The position numbers were made by a program, and so were the translations under genes. Below, piece by piece: positions 17,305 through 25,528 of a stretch of DNA of 64,000 bases (its first letter is position 1; each line of letters begins with the position of its first letter). Source of the stretch: JASHUC01 sp035606175 (GTDB lineage: Bacteria > Pseudomonadota > Gammaproteobacteria > Steroidobacterales > Steroidobacteraceae); the NCBI GenBank assembly GCA_035606175.1, contig DATNFW010000032.1, positions 89,810 to 153,809 on the forward strand, written 5' to 3'. A model generated the notes under the pieces. The model was not told the origin of the DNA, searched no databases, and was given only the letters and a program-made list of their open reading frames with translations.

Positions 17305-17886
17305 TCAGGCGAGCCGGGGCGACTCGTTGATTCGGCCGATCAGCCGGTTGAGCCGCACCGCGAGCCCGCGGCGCTCTTCCTCCGTCAGGAAGTCCCCGAC
17401 CTCGCATTGGCGGCCGTGCGACTCGATCACGAGGCGGCTCGGATACAGGCGCGACGCGGGGCGGCGCAGTTTAACCTGTGCCCAGTGCCGCGGGAACACG
17501 ACCCGCACACAGCGCGCGCCGGCGCGCGACTCGACGAGCACGTCGCGATCGGAGACGGTGATCGTCTGCAGCTGTCTCCGCCGCTCGAGACTCGCCCTCA
17601 ACGCCCACGCGAGGACCACCATCTCGAGTCCTGCGAACGGGAAGACCGGCCAAAAACCAAGCGCGGCCATGCATCCCGCAATCGTGAACGACACCGTGCA
17701 CATCCCGCCGAAGAACACGAATGCGCCCCGCACGCTCAGAGAGCAGTTCGGTGCGATCACGATGCGCAGCTGCGCGGCATCCACGGGATCGGGCCTTCGG
17801 GCCTCGAGAGGCCGAGGCTCTGGAATGGTACCCCAGCCACTTGAATATACAAGGTAAACGGGACCCTCGAGCATGCCGGCGTCCAT
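17305..17886 (-). CDS. DUF2244 domain membrane protein
   Basis: A 193-residue protein with two adjacent helices (about residues 54-88, GAFVFFGGMCTVSFTIAGCMAALGFWPVF split by a short turn) and a cytoplasmic basic domain ending in FLTEEERRGLAVRLNRLI. RIVIAPNCSLSVRGA and RQLQTITVSDRDVLV are typical of DUF2244. Such genes often neighbour cytochrome oxidase clusters, as here, 156 bases upstream of ctaC. Function is unknown. A second ATG four codons downstream (MLEGPVYL) is possible. Confidence 0.82.
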   Translation of the reverse strand: MDAGMLEGPVYLVYSSGWGTIPEPRPLEARRPDPVDAAQLRIVIAPNCSLSVRGAFVFFGGMCTVSFTIAGCMAALGFWPVFPFAGLEMVVLAWALRASLERRRQLQTITVSDRDVLVESRAGARCVRVVFPRHWAQVKLRRPASRLYPSRLVIESHGRQCEVGDFLTEEERRGLAVRLNRLIGRINESPRLA

Positions 17887-17935
17887 AGCGCGGGTCGCCG
17901 CGCATCACGCGCTGCTGGATCGCGCGCTGCTGCAT

Positions 17936-18694
17936 TCATGGGCCGTGCATCGCGCGTCGCGCATCGCCCGCGTCACACCGCGCTCGCGAACAGAGGGCGA
18001 GCAGCGCCTCGCTCGCCGCGGGGGGTAGTGCAATGCCTGGCTCGAGCCGCTGCTCGGACGCGCGATTCACGTGGGGCACCAGGGCGAGGGGTGCGCACCC
18101 GAGTCGCTGCGCGAGAGTCGCAAGATTCTCGGCGGCACGCTCGAAGCCGGGGTCGATGGCGTTGCCGATCCAACCCACAAGCTCGAGGCCGTCCGCCTCG
18201 ATCGCCCGCACGCTGAGCAGCGTGTGATTGAGGCAGCCGAGCCGCAGCCCGACGACGAGCACCACGGGAAGCGCGAGAGCTCGTGCCACATCGGCCAGCG
18301 TCTCCCGCGCGCCGATCGGCGCGAGCCAGCCCCCCGCGCCCTCGACGATGACGCACTCCGCACCCTGCGCGAGCTCCTCGAAGCGCTGCCGGATCAGCGC
18401 CACATCGATTGCAATGCCCTCTTCGGACGCGGCGATGTGCGGGGAGACGGCCGCGCGCAGGCAGTAGGGATTGATGCGTTCATAGGGCGCTTCGATGCTC
18501 GCTGCGGCCGCGAGCGCGAGAGCGTCTTCGTTTCTCGGGCCGGAGGGGGTGCTCGTGGCACCGGCGGCGACCGGTTTCATTGCAGCGACCGCGATGCCGC
18601 GCGCGACGAGCGCCCGCACGACCGAAACCGCCACGAGTGTCTTGCCTACGCCCGTATCCGTGCCCGCGATGAAGAGGCCGCGGCGGCCCCTCAT
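17936..18694 (-). CDS. bioD: Dethiobiotin synthetase
   Basis: A 252-residue ATP-dependent enzyme that closes the ureido ring of dethiobiotin from 7,8-diaminopelargonic acid and CO2. The P-loop is GTDTGVGKTLVA (residues 11-22), MKPVAAG binds substrate, and VEGAGGWLAPI carries the catalytic Glu-Gly region. GNAIDP is the family nucleotide segment. Its ATG overlaps the bioC stop as ATGA. It is the last gene of bioB-bioF-bioC-bioD. Confidence 0.95.
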   Translation of the reverse strand: MRGRRGLFIAGTDTGVGKTLVAVSVVRALVARGIAVAAMKPVAAGATSTPSGPRNEDALALAAAASIEAPYERINPYCLRAAVSPHIAASEEGIAIDVALIRQRFEELAQGAECVIVEGAGGWLAPIGARETLADVARALALPVVLVVGLRLGCLNHTLLSVRAIEADGLELVGWIGNAIDPGFERAAENLATLAQRLGCAPLALVPHVNRASEQRLEPGIALPPAASEALLALCSRARCDAGDARRAMHGP

Positions 18695-19638
18695 GACGGC
18701 GGCCTGCGCCGGATCGCTGCGGGTGAGATGCGTACTTCGGAGCCGGTCGGCGAGTGGGCCATGCCCCGTGCGCTGCCCGCGCTCGTCTTTTGGCTCCACG
18801 CGGCGCCGTAGATCACTTCGTACGTCGCCGGCAGGCGGCCATCGCGCCGGAAGGTCTCGTACGCCTCCGTCATCGCTCGCCATTTGCCCCGTCCGGTGAG
18901 GCCTCGATGGCGGGCCGCCGTGACGTTGTGTGCGCCGATCGCCTTCAGATCGCGCGTGAGCGCGAGCACATCCGCGTAGGAAAGCGTGAAGCGCTCGACA
19001 TCGAGCACGGGCTCGGCGAATCCGGCGCGCGTGAGCGCATCGCCCACGTCGTGCATGTCGAGAAAGGCGTTGACGTGACTCGCATCGTCCGCAGCCGTCC
19101 ATGCGTCGCGCAGCTCGCGCAGCGTGTCCGGCCCGAGCGTGCTGAAGGAAAAGAACCCGCCGGGCCTCGACACGCGCCGGATCTCCGCGAGCACCTCGTC
19201 GGGCGTATCGCACCACTGCAGCAGCAGATTGCCGAAGACGAGATCGATCGAAGCATCGGCGAGCGGCAGCCGATACGCATCGCCGCACATTCGCTCGAAG
19301 CGCCGGAAAGGCCGGCTACGGTGCCGCGCCTCACGCAGCATGCCGGGCGCGATATCGAGCCCGACAGTGAGCGCGCGCGGGTAGCGACGTTTGAGTTGCC
19401 GAGCACCCTCCCCCGTGCCGCAGCCCAAATCGAGCACGCGTGCCGGCTCGATGCCGATCAAACGCAATCGATCGAGCAGCTCCATCCGCACGCGTGCCTG
19501 CAGCACCGCGGCACCGTCATAGCTCGCGCTCGCCCGCTCGAACGATCTCCGCACGCTCGCGCGATCGAGTCGAGCGCCGGGCGGCGCGCCGCCCTCGGAA
19601 CGCGAGTCGCGATGGGGATCGGGCGCCTGCGGCCGCAT
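18691..19638 (-). CDS. bioC: Malonyl-ACP O-methyltransferase
   Basis: A 315-residue class I SAM-dependent methyltransferase that caps malonyl-ACP so that fatty acid synthesis can build the pimeloyl chain for biotin. VRRSFERASASYDGAAVLQ is the BioC N-terminal signature, VLDLGCGTGEGARQL the SAM glycine loop (about residues 68-82), and YRLPLADASIDLVFGNLLLQWC motif II. LKAIGAHNV and RGKWRAMTEAYE are BioC-specific C-terminal segments. It lies 3 bases after bioF and overlaps bioD. A 30-residue polar N-terminal extension precedes the conserved region. Confidence 0.95.
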   Translation of the reverse strand: MRPQAPDPHRDSRSEGGAPPGARLDRASVRRSFERASASYDGAAVLQARVRMELLDRLRLIGIEPARVLDLGCGTGEGARQLKRRYPRALTVGLDIAPGMLREARHRSRPFRRFERMCGDAYRLPLADASIDLVFGNLLLQWCDTPDEVLAEIRRVSRPGGFFSFSTLGPDTLRELRDAWTAADDASHVNAFLDMHDVGDALTRAGFAEPVLDVERFTLSYADVLALTRDLKAIGAHNVTAARHRGLTGRGKWRAMTEAYETFRRDGRLPATYEVIYGAAWSQKTSAGSARGMAHSPTGSEVRISPAAIRRRPPS

Positions 19639-19641
19639 GAC

Positions 19642-21015
19642 TCAGAGCCGCCCCGGGTGTGAGCGGGCCCGCAGCTCATCGAGTGCGTGCTCGGCGAGCA
19701 CACTCTCGGCAGGCGCCTCGCGGAGGGCGTCGGCGAGCGCGGCGACGAGTGCATCGACCTGCGCCTCGGTGTGGGCTGCCGAAAACGTGATCCGCAGCCG
19801 CGCCGTCCGCGCGGGCACCGTGGGCGGACGGATCGCGGCCACCCAGAGTCCCGATTGCAGCAGAGCTCGGCTCGCGCCGAGCGCCGCCTCGGCGCTCCCG
19901 AGAATGATCGGCTGAATCGGCGTGCTCGAGGGCGAAAGCGGCACGCCCCGGGCGCTCGCGCCGCTGCGGAACCGAGCCGTGAGCGCGAGCACGCGCTCCC
20001 TGCGCCAGCTCTCGCGTTGCGAGACTTCGAGAGCGGCGCGCGCTGCCGCCGCGAGCGCATGAGGCAAAGCCGTCGTGTAGATGTAGCTGCGAGCACTCTG
20101 GATGAGCGTTTCGATCAGCGCGCCGGAGCCCGCCACGAACGCGCCGAAAGTGCCGAACGCTTTGCCGAGCGTTCCCACGAGCACCGCTACCCGCTCGGGG
20201 GCGACGCCGAGATGCTCGAGCGTGCCGCGGCCGCTTCCGCCGAGCACTCCGAGCCCATGCGCATCGTCGACGATGAGCTGCGCGCCGTGCCGTTCGGCGG
20301 CGACGGCCAACTCGCCGATCGGTGCGAGATCCCCGTCCATGCTGAAGAGCCCGTCGGTGACGATCAGCGCAGTACGGTCCTGCCGAGGCACGCTCGCGAT
20401 AGGCGCGGTGCCGCGCGGTGCCTGCAGCATCCGCGCAGCCGCGCCCGCGTCGGCGTGGGGGTAGCGCTGCAAACGCCCGCCCGACAGCAGCGCCGCATCG
20501 ATGAGCGAGGCGTGGCACAGGCGGTCGAGCAGCACCCGATCGCCGCGGCCGGCGAGTGCGGCGACTGCCGCGAGGTTCGCCATGTAGCCGGTCGAGAAGA
20601 GGAGCGCCCTCTCCCGACCGACGAATGCGGCGAGCGCCTGCTCGAGGCGCTCGTGCTCGATACCATGGCCGGTCACGAGATGCGAGGCGCCGCTGCCGAC
20701 GCCCCAGTGGCCGGCCGCATCGCGAAGCGCGGCGCTGACGGCTGGATGCCTGCTCAGACCCAAATAGTCGTTGCCGCAAAAGTTGACGAGCCGCCTGCCC
20801 TCGACCACGACCTCCGCCGAATCAGGCCCGGCGCCCGGAAATTCCGGGAAACGCTCCACCGTTCGGCGCGCGCGCCGGAGATGCTGCCGCCCGGCTCGCG
20901 CGAGGGCGTCCGTGAGCGCAGCGGCACCGGCTCGAGCAGGGCTGCCAGTTTGGGCAGGGTTGCCGGCAGGGTTGCCGGCTCGGGCAGCGTGGAAAGGGTT
21001 GTCAGCGTCGGCCAT
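19642..21015 (-). CDS. bioF: 8-amino-7-oxononanoate synthase
   Basis: A 457-residue PLP enzyme of the alpha-oxoamine synthase family that condenses pimeloyl-ACP with alanine. NFCGNDYLGLSRHP is the N-terminal signature. DDAHGLGVLG holds the PLP-ring Asp, and GTLGKAFGTFGAF holds the Schiff-base Lys. The protein is longer than usual (about 385): it has a low-complexity N-terminal extension of about 35 residues, partly made of a 12-bp tandem repeat, and a slightly extended C-terminus. It lies 7 bases after bioB. Confidence 0.95.
   Translation of the reverse strand: MADADNPFHAARAGNPAGNPAQTGSPARAGAAALTDALARAGRQHLRRARRTVERFPEFPGAGPDSAEVVVEGRRLVNFCGNDYLGLSRHPAVSAALRDAAGHWGVGSGASHLVTGHGIEHERLEQALAAFVGRERALLFSTGYMANLAAVAALAGRGDRVLLDRLCHASLIDAALLSGGRLQRYPHADAGAAARMLQAPRGTAPIASVPRQDRTALIVTDGLFSMDGDLAPIGELAVAAERHGAQLIVDDAHGLGVLGGSGRGTLEHLGVAPERVAVLVGTLGKAFGTFGAFVAGSGALIETLIQSARSYIYTTALPHALAAAARAALEVSQRESWRRERVLALTARFRSGASARGVPLSPSSTPIQPIILGSAEAALGASRALLQSGLWVAAIRPPTVPARTARLRITFSAAHTEAQVDALVAALADALREAPAESVLAEHALDELRARSHPGRL
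20954..20977. repeat. 12-bp tandem duplication in the bioF N-terminal extension
   Basis: Two perfect copies of GCAGGGTTGCCG lie head to tail, with an imperfect third at 20936-20947. On the coding strand they encode the repeated GNPAGNPA part of the BioF N-terminal extension. Being a multiple of three, the repeat keeps the frame. Confidence 0.85.
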
Positions 21016-21022
21016 GCGAGCG

Positions 21023-22051
21023 TCACTGCGCGAGGGCGTGACTCCCGAGCACTGCCTCGATGCGCGGGGAGCCGTCCGACTCGGCGGGCTCTCGCGCTGA
21101 CCGCGCCGACTCCTCGGGCTTGAGTCCGAGCCGCTCGAGGAGCCGTTTGTCGTGATCGACGTCCGGGTTGCCCGTCGTGAGCAGCTTCTCCCCGTAAAAA
21201 ATCGAGTTCGCGCCTGCGAGAAAGCACAGCGCCTGCATCTCGTCGCTCATCTGCGTGCGTCCGGCGGAGAGCCGCACGTGCGAACGCGGCATCAGCATGC
21301 GTGCGACGGCGATCGTGCGGACGAAATCGAACGGGTCGACGCGCTCGACGCCGGCGAGCGGCGTCCCCGGCACCTGCACGAGCTCGTTGATGGGAACACT
21401 CTCCGGGTGCTCCGGGAGATTCGCGAGCGTCACGAGAAGCTGCGCGCGGTCGCGCGCGGATTCGCCGAGTCCCACGATGCCGCCGCAACAGACCTTGAGC
21501 CCGGCGGCGCGCACCGCCTCGAGCGTGTCGAGGCGATCGCGGTAGGTGCGCGTGGTGATGATCTCCGCGTAAAACTCCTCGGAGGTATCGAGGTTGTGAT
21601 TGTAGTAATCGAGGCCGGCCGCCTTCAGCGACTGCGCTTGCTCCGGCGTGAGCATGCCGAGCGTCGCGCAGGTCTCGAGACCGAGCGCGCTCACCTCCCG
21701 CACCATCGCGCAAATCGCCTGCAGATCCTTCGGCTTCGGAGCGCGATAGGCTGCGCCCATGCAGAAACGCGTTGCCCCGGCCGCCCGCGCGCGCCGTGCC
21801 GCCTCGCGCACTGCCTCGAGGTCCATGAGGGTTTCGCGGCCGACACCCGTGTCGTAATGGACACTTTGCGGGCAGTAGGCGCAGTCCTCCGGGCACGCAC
21901 CGGTCTTGACGGAAAGCAGCGTGCTCATTTGCACTGTATTCGGCTCGTGACACGCACGATGCACCGACTGAGCATCGAGCAGCAGGTCGAGGAGGGGGCG
22001 CGCGAAGAGGGACTCGACCTCATCGAGCGTCCAGTCGTGCCGTACGATCAT
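21023..22051 (-). CDS. bioB: Biotin synthase
   Basis: A 342-residue radical SAM enzyme that inserts sulfur into dethiobiotin. The 4Fe-4S SAM cluster motif is CPEDCAYC (about residues 54-61). The auxiliary 2Fe-2S ligands are in FCMGAAYR, LETCATLGML and KVCCGGIVGLGES, and the final ligand Arg is in VRLSAGR. The ATG at 22049-22051 has GGAG five bases upstream and gives the family start MIVRHDWTLDEVESLF. First gene of the bio operon and divergent from the carotenoid oxygenase gene. Confidence 0.97.
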   Translation of the reverse strand: MIVRHDWTLDEVESLFARPLLDLLLDAQSVHRACHEPNTVQMSTLLSVKTGACPEDCAYCPQSVHYDTGVGRETLMDLEAVREAARRARAAGATRFCMGAAYRAPKPKDLQAICAMVREVSALGLETCATLGMLTPEQAQSLKAAGLDYYNHNLDTSEEFYAEIITTRTYRDRLDTLEAVRAAGLKVCCGGIVGLGESARDRAQLLVTLANLPEHPESVPINELVQVPGTPLAGVERVDPFDFVRTIAVARMLMPRSHVRLSAGRTQMSDEMQALCFLAGANSIFYGEKLLTTGNPDVDHDKRLLERLGLKPEESARSAREPAESDGSPRIEAVLGSHALAQ

Positions 22052-22094
22052 GCGGGCTCCGGGGAAGAGGGCAGAGGGTGGGCGGATGCGCCGC

Positions 22095-22123
22095 ATGGTT
22101 GCGAGCGCAGCGAGCGCTGTCAA
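22095..22123 (-). promoter_or_regulatory. Possible sigma70 promoter of the bio operon
   Basis: On the minus strand a perfect TTGACA (22123-22118) is followed after 17 bases by AACCAT (22100-22095), which matches TATAAT at three of six positions. A transcript starting near 22088 would have a leader of about 37 bases before bioB. No BirA operator palindrome was seen around it. Confidence 0.4.
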
Positions 22124-22200
22124 CCGGGCGGGGTCCTCCTGGGTGACGGTTGGTCGTTCCGTGAACAGGGCCGGCGCGGTACGATCTCGCACTGTCGCGC

Positions 22201-22240
22201 GAGACAGCCGAGAACAGCCGAAGACAGCCGAGGAGAGCCG
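22201..22240 (+). repeat. Four 10-bp tandem repeats overlapping a ribosome-binding site
   Basis: Four consecutive 10-base units share the core CAGCCG or GAGCCG (GAGACAGCCG, AGAACAGCCG, AAGACAGCCG, AGGAGAGCCG). The last unit contains AGGAG, the Shine-Dalgarno of the gene starting at 22243. A change in copy number would move upstream leader sequence but keep the SD-start spacing if the last unit is fixed. Confidence 0.85.
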
Positions 22241-22242
22241 AG

Positions 22243-23910
22243 ATGCGCCGCACGAAGAACCCTACCCAGGCATCATCGACATCGAATGACACGAGCGCCG
22301 CTGCGCTCGACCGGCGGCGATTCATGGGCGCGCTCGGCGCGGCCGCGGTGCCGCTCGGTATCGCCGGCAGCGCGCTGGCCGCATCGCAGGGCACCGGGTC
22401 GGCCGGTCTCGACACCCGTGCGCCGTCGGGGCGCGGCGGCGCTACGCGAGCCGCCGCGGCCAGGGATGCGGCGGCGGGCTTCGAGCACGGCTCCCCACAT
22501 CATCTGCCGCAGCTGTTCCGGCTCGAGAGCGACATCCACGACGTGGAGGTCGAGGGGACGATCCCGGCGGACCTCGAGGGCGCCTTCTACCGCGTCGGCC
22601 CGGACCCCATGTACCCGCTGCATCCCGGGGACATTCCCTTCGATGGCGAAGGCCACGTGAGCGCTTTCTATTTCGAGAGCGGCCGCGTGAGCTACCGCAG
22701 CCGCTTCGCCCGCACGCAGCGCTACAAGGCGCAGGCCGCAGCGCACCGGATCCTCTTTCCCATGTACCGCAACCCGTACATGAACGATCCGAGCGTCAAG
22801 GGGCTCTCCCGCGGGACGGCGAACACGCACATTTATTTCCACAACCATCTGCTGCTCGCGCTGAAGGAAGACAGCCCTCCGGTCGCGATGAACCCGCTGA
22901 CGCTCGAGACGGTGGATGACTACCACACGTTCAATGGCCAGCTCGAGAGCCAGACGTTCACCGCGCATCCGAAGCGCGATTCGGAGAGCGGGAACATGGT
23001 CGCGTTCGGCTACGAGGCGCGCGGCTTCGGCAGCAACGACGTGAACGTGTTCGAGTACACGCCCGAGGGCCGGCGTGTCTGGAATGCGTGGATCAAAGTG
23101 CCGTACGTCGGGATGATCCACGACTTCGCCGTGACGCGGCATTACGTGGTGTTCTACGTGATCCCGCTCGCGTTTGATGAGGCGCAGATGAAGCGCGGCG
23201 GTATTCACTGGTCGTGGGACGGAACGAAGCCGACGTATTTCGGCTTCCTGCGGCGCGGCGGCGACGGAAGCGACCTGCGCTGGATCAAAGGACCGACGCG
23301 CAGCTCCACGCACGTCATGGGGACGTTCGAGGATCGGAACCGTCTGTACATCGACGTCGAGATGTCGGAGTTCAATCCGTTCCCGTTCATGCCGTTTCGC
23401 CACGGCACGCGCTGGGATCCGGTGCGCGGCGCGAGCCATATCACGCGCCTCTCGGTCGATCTCGGCCGTAAAAGCCTGCGCGCCTACGGCATCGAGCAGC
23501 TCTATCCACATCAGGGCGCTCTGCCGCGGCAGGACGATCGCTACAACACGGTGCCTTACCGCATCGGCTTCCTACCGTGCCCGGACCCGCAGCCGCCGAG
23601 CGGCGAGCGGCCGCGCTCGTGCTATGCGCGCTTCGATCACACGACGCGCAGCGCAATGCTGTACCGCTCGGAGGAGGGGACCTCACTCGCGGAGGCCTGC
23701 TTCGCCCCGAAGAATGCGCACGCTCGCGAGGGCGAGGGTTATCTGCTCGGCGTTGCGACGCGCATGAACGAGGATCGTCGCGCCGATCTCGTCGTCCTCG
23801 ACGCCGAGCACATCGACGAGGGTCCGATCGCGGTCGTGAAATTGCCGACGCGCATCGTCGGGCAGATTCATGGCTACTGGGTGTCGAAGGAGAGTCTCAC
23901 GCGCACTTGA
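22243..23910 (+). CDS. Carotenoid oxygenase family protein with Tat signal
   Basis: A 555-residue non-heme iron dioxygenase of the retinal pigment epithelial/carotenoid cleavage family (RPE65/lignostilbene type). Residues 24-48 (DRRRFMGALGAAAVPLGIAGSALA) form a twin-arginine signal, so it should be exported folded. The four iron histidines fall in FTAHPKRD, MIHDFAVT, SSTHVMGTF and the final GQIHGYWV. GAFYRVGPDP and FDGEGHVSAFYF are family segments. AGGAG (22231-22235) lies 7 bases before the ATG. The substrate (carotenoid, stilbene or other olefin) cannot be told. It is followed after 31 bases by an exported GH51 enzyme. Confidence 0.92.
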   Translation: MRRTKNPTQASSTSNDTSAAALDRRRFMGALGAAAVPLGIAGSALAASQGTGSAGLDTRAPSGRGGATRAAAARDAAAGFEHGSPHHLPQLFRLESDIHDVEVEGTIPADLEGAFYRVGPDPMYPLHPGDIPFDGEGHVSAFYFESGRVSYRSRFARTQRYKAQAAAHRILFPMYRNPYMNDPSVKGLSRGTANTHIYFHNHLLLALKEDSPPVAMNPLTLETVDDYHTFNGQLESQTFTAHPKRDSESGNMVAFGYEARGFGSNDVNVFEYTPEGRRVWNAWIKVPYVGMIHDFAVTRHYVVFYVIPLAFDEAQMKRGGIHWSWDGTKPTYFGFLRRGGDGSDLRWIKGPTRSSTHVMGTFEDRNRLYIDVEMSEFNPFPFMPFRHGTRWDPVRGASHITRLSVDLGRKSLRAYGIEQLYPHQGALPRQDDRYNTVPYRIGFLPCPDPQPPSGERPRSCYARFDHTTRSAMLYRSEEGTSLAEACFAPKNAHAREGEGYLLGVATRMNEDRRADLVVLDAEHIDEGPIAVVKLPTRIVGQIHGYWVSKESLTRT

Positions 23911-23941
23911 TGCGGCAGACCAGCCGGCAGCCGTGCTCGCG

Positions 23942-25528
23942 ATGCTAGCAGCCGTGCGCGCGGCGCGATTCGGCCTTGCGGTGGCGTGTTTATTCGCGTT
24001 TGCGGCGAGCGCCGCATTCGCCGTGAGCACCGCATGCGGCGCGAGCACGGCGGCGCACGTCGAGGTCCACGCCGCTGCGCCGGGTCCGAAGATCGACCGG
24101 CACATCTTCGGCCAGTTCACGGAGCACCTCGGGCACGGGGTCTACGGCGGAATCTGGGTCGGCGAGCGCTCGCCGATCCCGAACACCCGCGGCTTCAGAA
24201 ACGATGTGATTGCCGCGCTTCGCGAGCTGCACGTCCCCGTGGTGCGCTGGCCGGGCGGCTGTTTCGCCGACGAGTATCACTGGCGCGACGGCATCGGTCC
24301 GCGTGCGAAGCGCCCTGTCACGCTCAACACCAACTGGGGCGGCGTGCCGGAGTCGAATGCGGTCGGCACGCAGGAGTTCCTCGATTTCGCGCAGTTGATC
24401 GGCGCCGACGCATACATCAACGGCAATCTCGGCACCGGCTCGCCGCGGGAGATGACGGAGTGGCTGCAATACATGACCTCCGACGTGCCCACCGCATTGA
24501 CGGCAGAGCGCGCCCGCAACGGACACCCGAAACCGTGGAAGATCGCCTACTTCGGCGTGGGGAACGAGCCCTGGGGCTGCGGCGGGCACATGACGCCGGA
24601 TTATTACGTGCAGCTGTTCCGACGCTATGCGACTTATTTGAAAACGCCGGCCGGCGCACGGCCGGTCATCATCGCGGCCGGCGGGCACGATGAGGATACT
24701 TCCTGGACCGAGGCCCTCGCCTCAAACGCGTCCGACGCCGCAGGGATGATCTCGTTTCATCACTATACGATCCCGGGCGTGAAGTGGAGCTCGAAGGGAG
24801 CCGCGACTGGATTCAAAGAAGATGAGTGGATCTCCACGTTCGCGCACACTTTGCGGATGGAGGGCTTCATCCAGCGGAACAGCGCGATCATGGACCGGTA
24901 CGATCCCGCGAAGAAGATCGGGTTCGCGGTCGATGAATGGGGTACCTGGTACGATCCGGAGCCGGGTCGCGAGGCGCAGTTCCTCGAGCAGCAGAACACG
25001 CTGCGCGATGCGCTCGTCGCCGCCCTCAATCTCGAGATCTTCATGCGGCACGCCGATCGCGTGCGCCTTGCGAATATCGCCCAGATGGTGAACGTGCTGC
25101 AGGCGATGATCCTGACCCGCGGGCCGCGGATGATCCTGACGCCGACCTATCACGTGTTCCGGATGTTGAGGCCCTTTCAGGACGCGACTGCGCTGCCGGT
25201 CGAGCTCACGACGCCGCAATACACGCTCGGCAGCGTGTCGGTTCCGGAGATCGGTGTCTCGGCGGCGCGAACGAGCGGCGGGGGAATCGCGCTTTCATTG
25301 GTCAATCTCAATCCGCGAAGCGCCGTGCCGGTATCGATCGATCTCCAGGGCTACACCGCCCGGTCCGTGCGGGGAGAGGTGCTGACGGCATCCGCGATGG
25401 ACGCACACAACACCTTCACCGATCCCCACGCAGTCGAGCCGACGATCTTCACCGGCGCCGTCCTGCGCGATGGCGCCGTCACGGTGCCTCTGCCCGCGAA
25501 ATCCGTCGTCGTCCTGCAGCTCGAGTGA
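23942..25528 (+). CDS. Exported alpha-L-arabinofuranosidase, GH51
   Basis: A 528-residue glycoside hydrolase that releases terminal arabinofuranose from plant-type polysaccharides. A signal peptide (MLAAVRAARFGLAVACLFAFAASAAFA) is followed by the GH51 core: IFGQFTEHLGHGVYGGIW, VRWPGGCFADEYHW, acid/base Glu in FGVGNEPWGCGG and nucleophile Glu in FAVDEWGTWYDP. A C-terminal beta domain ends in AKSVVVLQLE. The ATG at 23942 directly opens the signal peptide; an earlier in-frame ATG at 23870 lies inside the preceding gene. Its TGA overlaps the GTG of dusA (GTGA). A periplasmic or outer-membrane location is inferred. Confidence 0.93.
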   Translation: MLAAVRAARFGLAVACLFAFAASAAFAVSTACGASTAAHVEVHAAAPGPKIDRHIFGQFTEHLGHGVYGGIWVGERSPIPNTRGFRNDVIAALRELHVPVVRWPGGCFADEYHWRDGIGPRAKRPVTLNTNWGGVPESNAVGTQEFLDFAQLIGADAYINGNLGTGSPREMTEWLQYMTSDVPTALTAERARNGHPKPWKIAYFGVGNEPWGCGGHMTPDYYVQLFRRYATYLKTPAGARPVIIAAGGHDEDTSWTEALASNASDAAGMISFHHYTIPGVKWSSKGAATGFKEDEWISTFAHTLRMEGFIQRNSAIMDRYDPAKKIGFAVDEWGTWYDPEPGREAQFLEQQNTLRDALVAALNLEIFMRHADRVRLANIAQMVNVLQAMILTRGPRMILTPTYHVFRMLRPFQDATALPVELTTPQYTLGSVSVPEIGVSAARTSGGGIALSLVNLNPRSAVPVSIDLQGYTARSVRGEVLTASAMDAHNTFTDPHAVEPTIFTGAVLRDGAVTVPLPAKSVVVLQLE

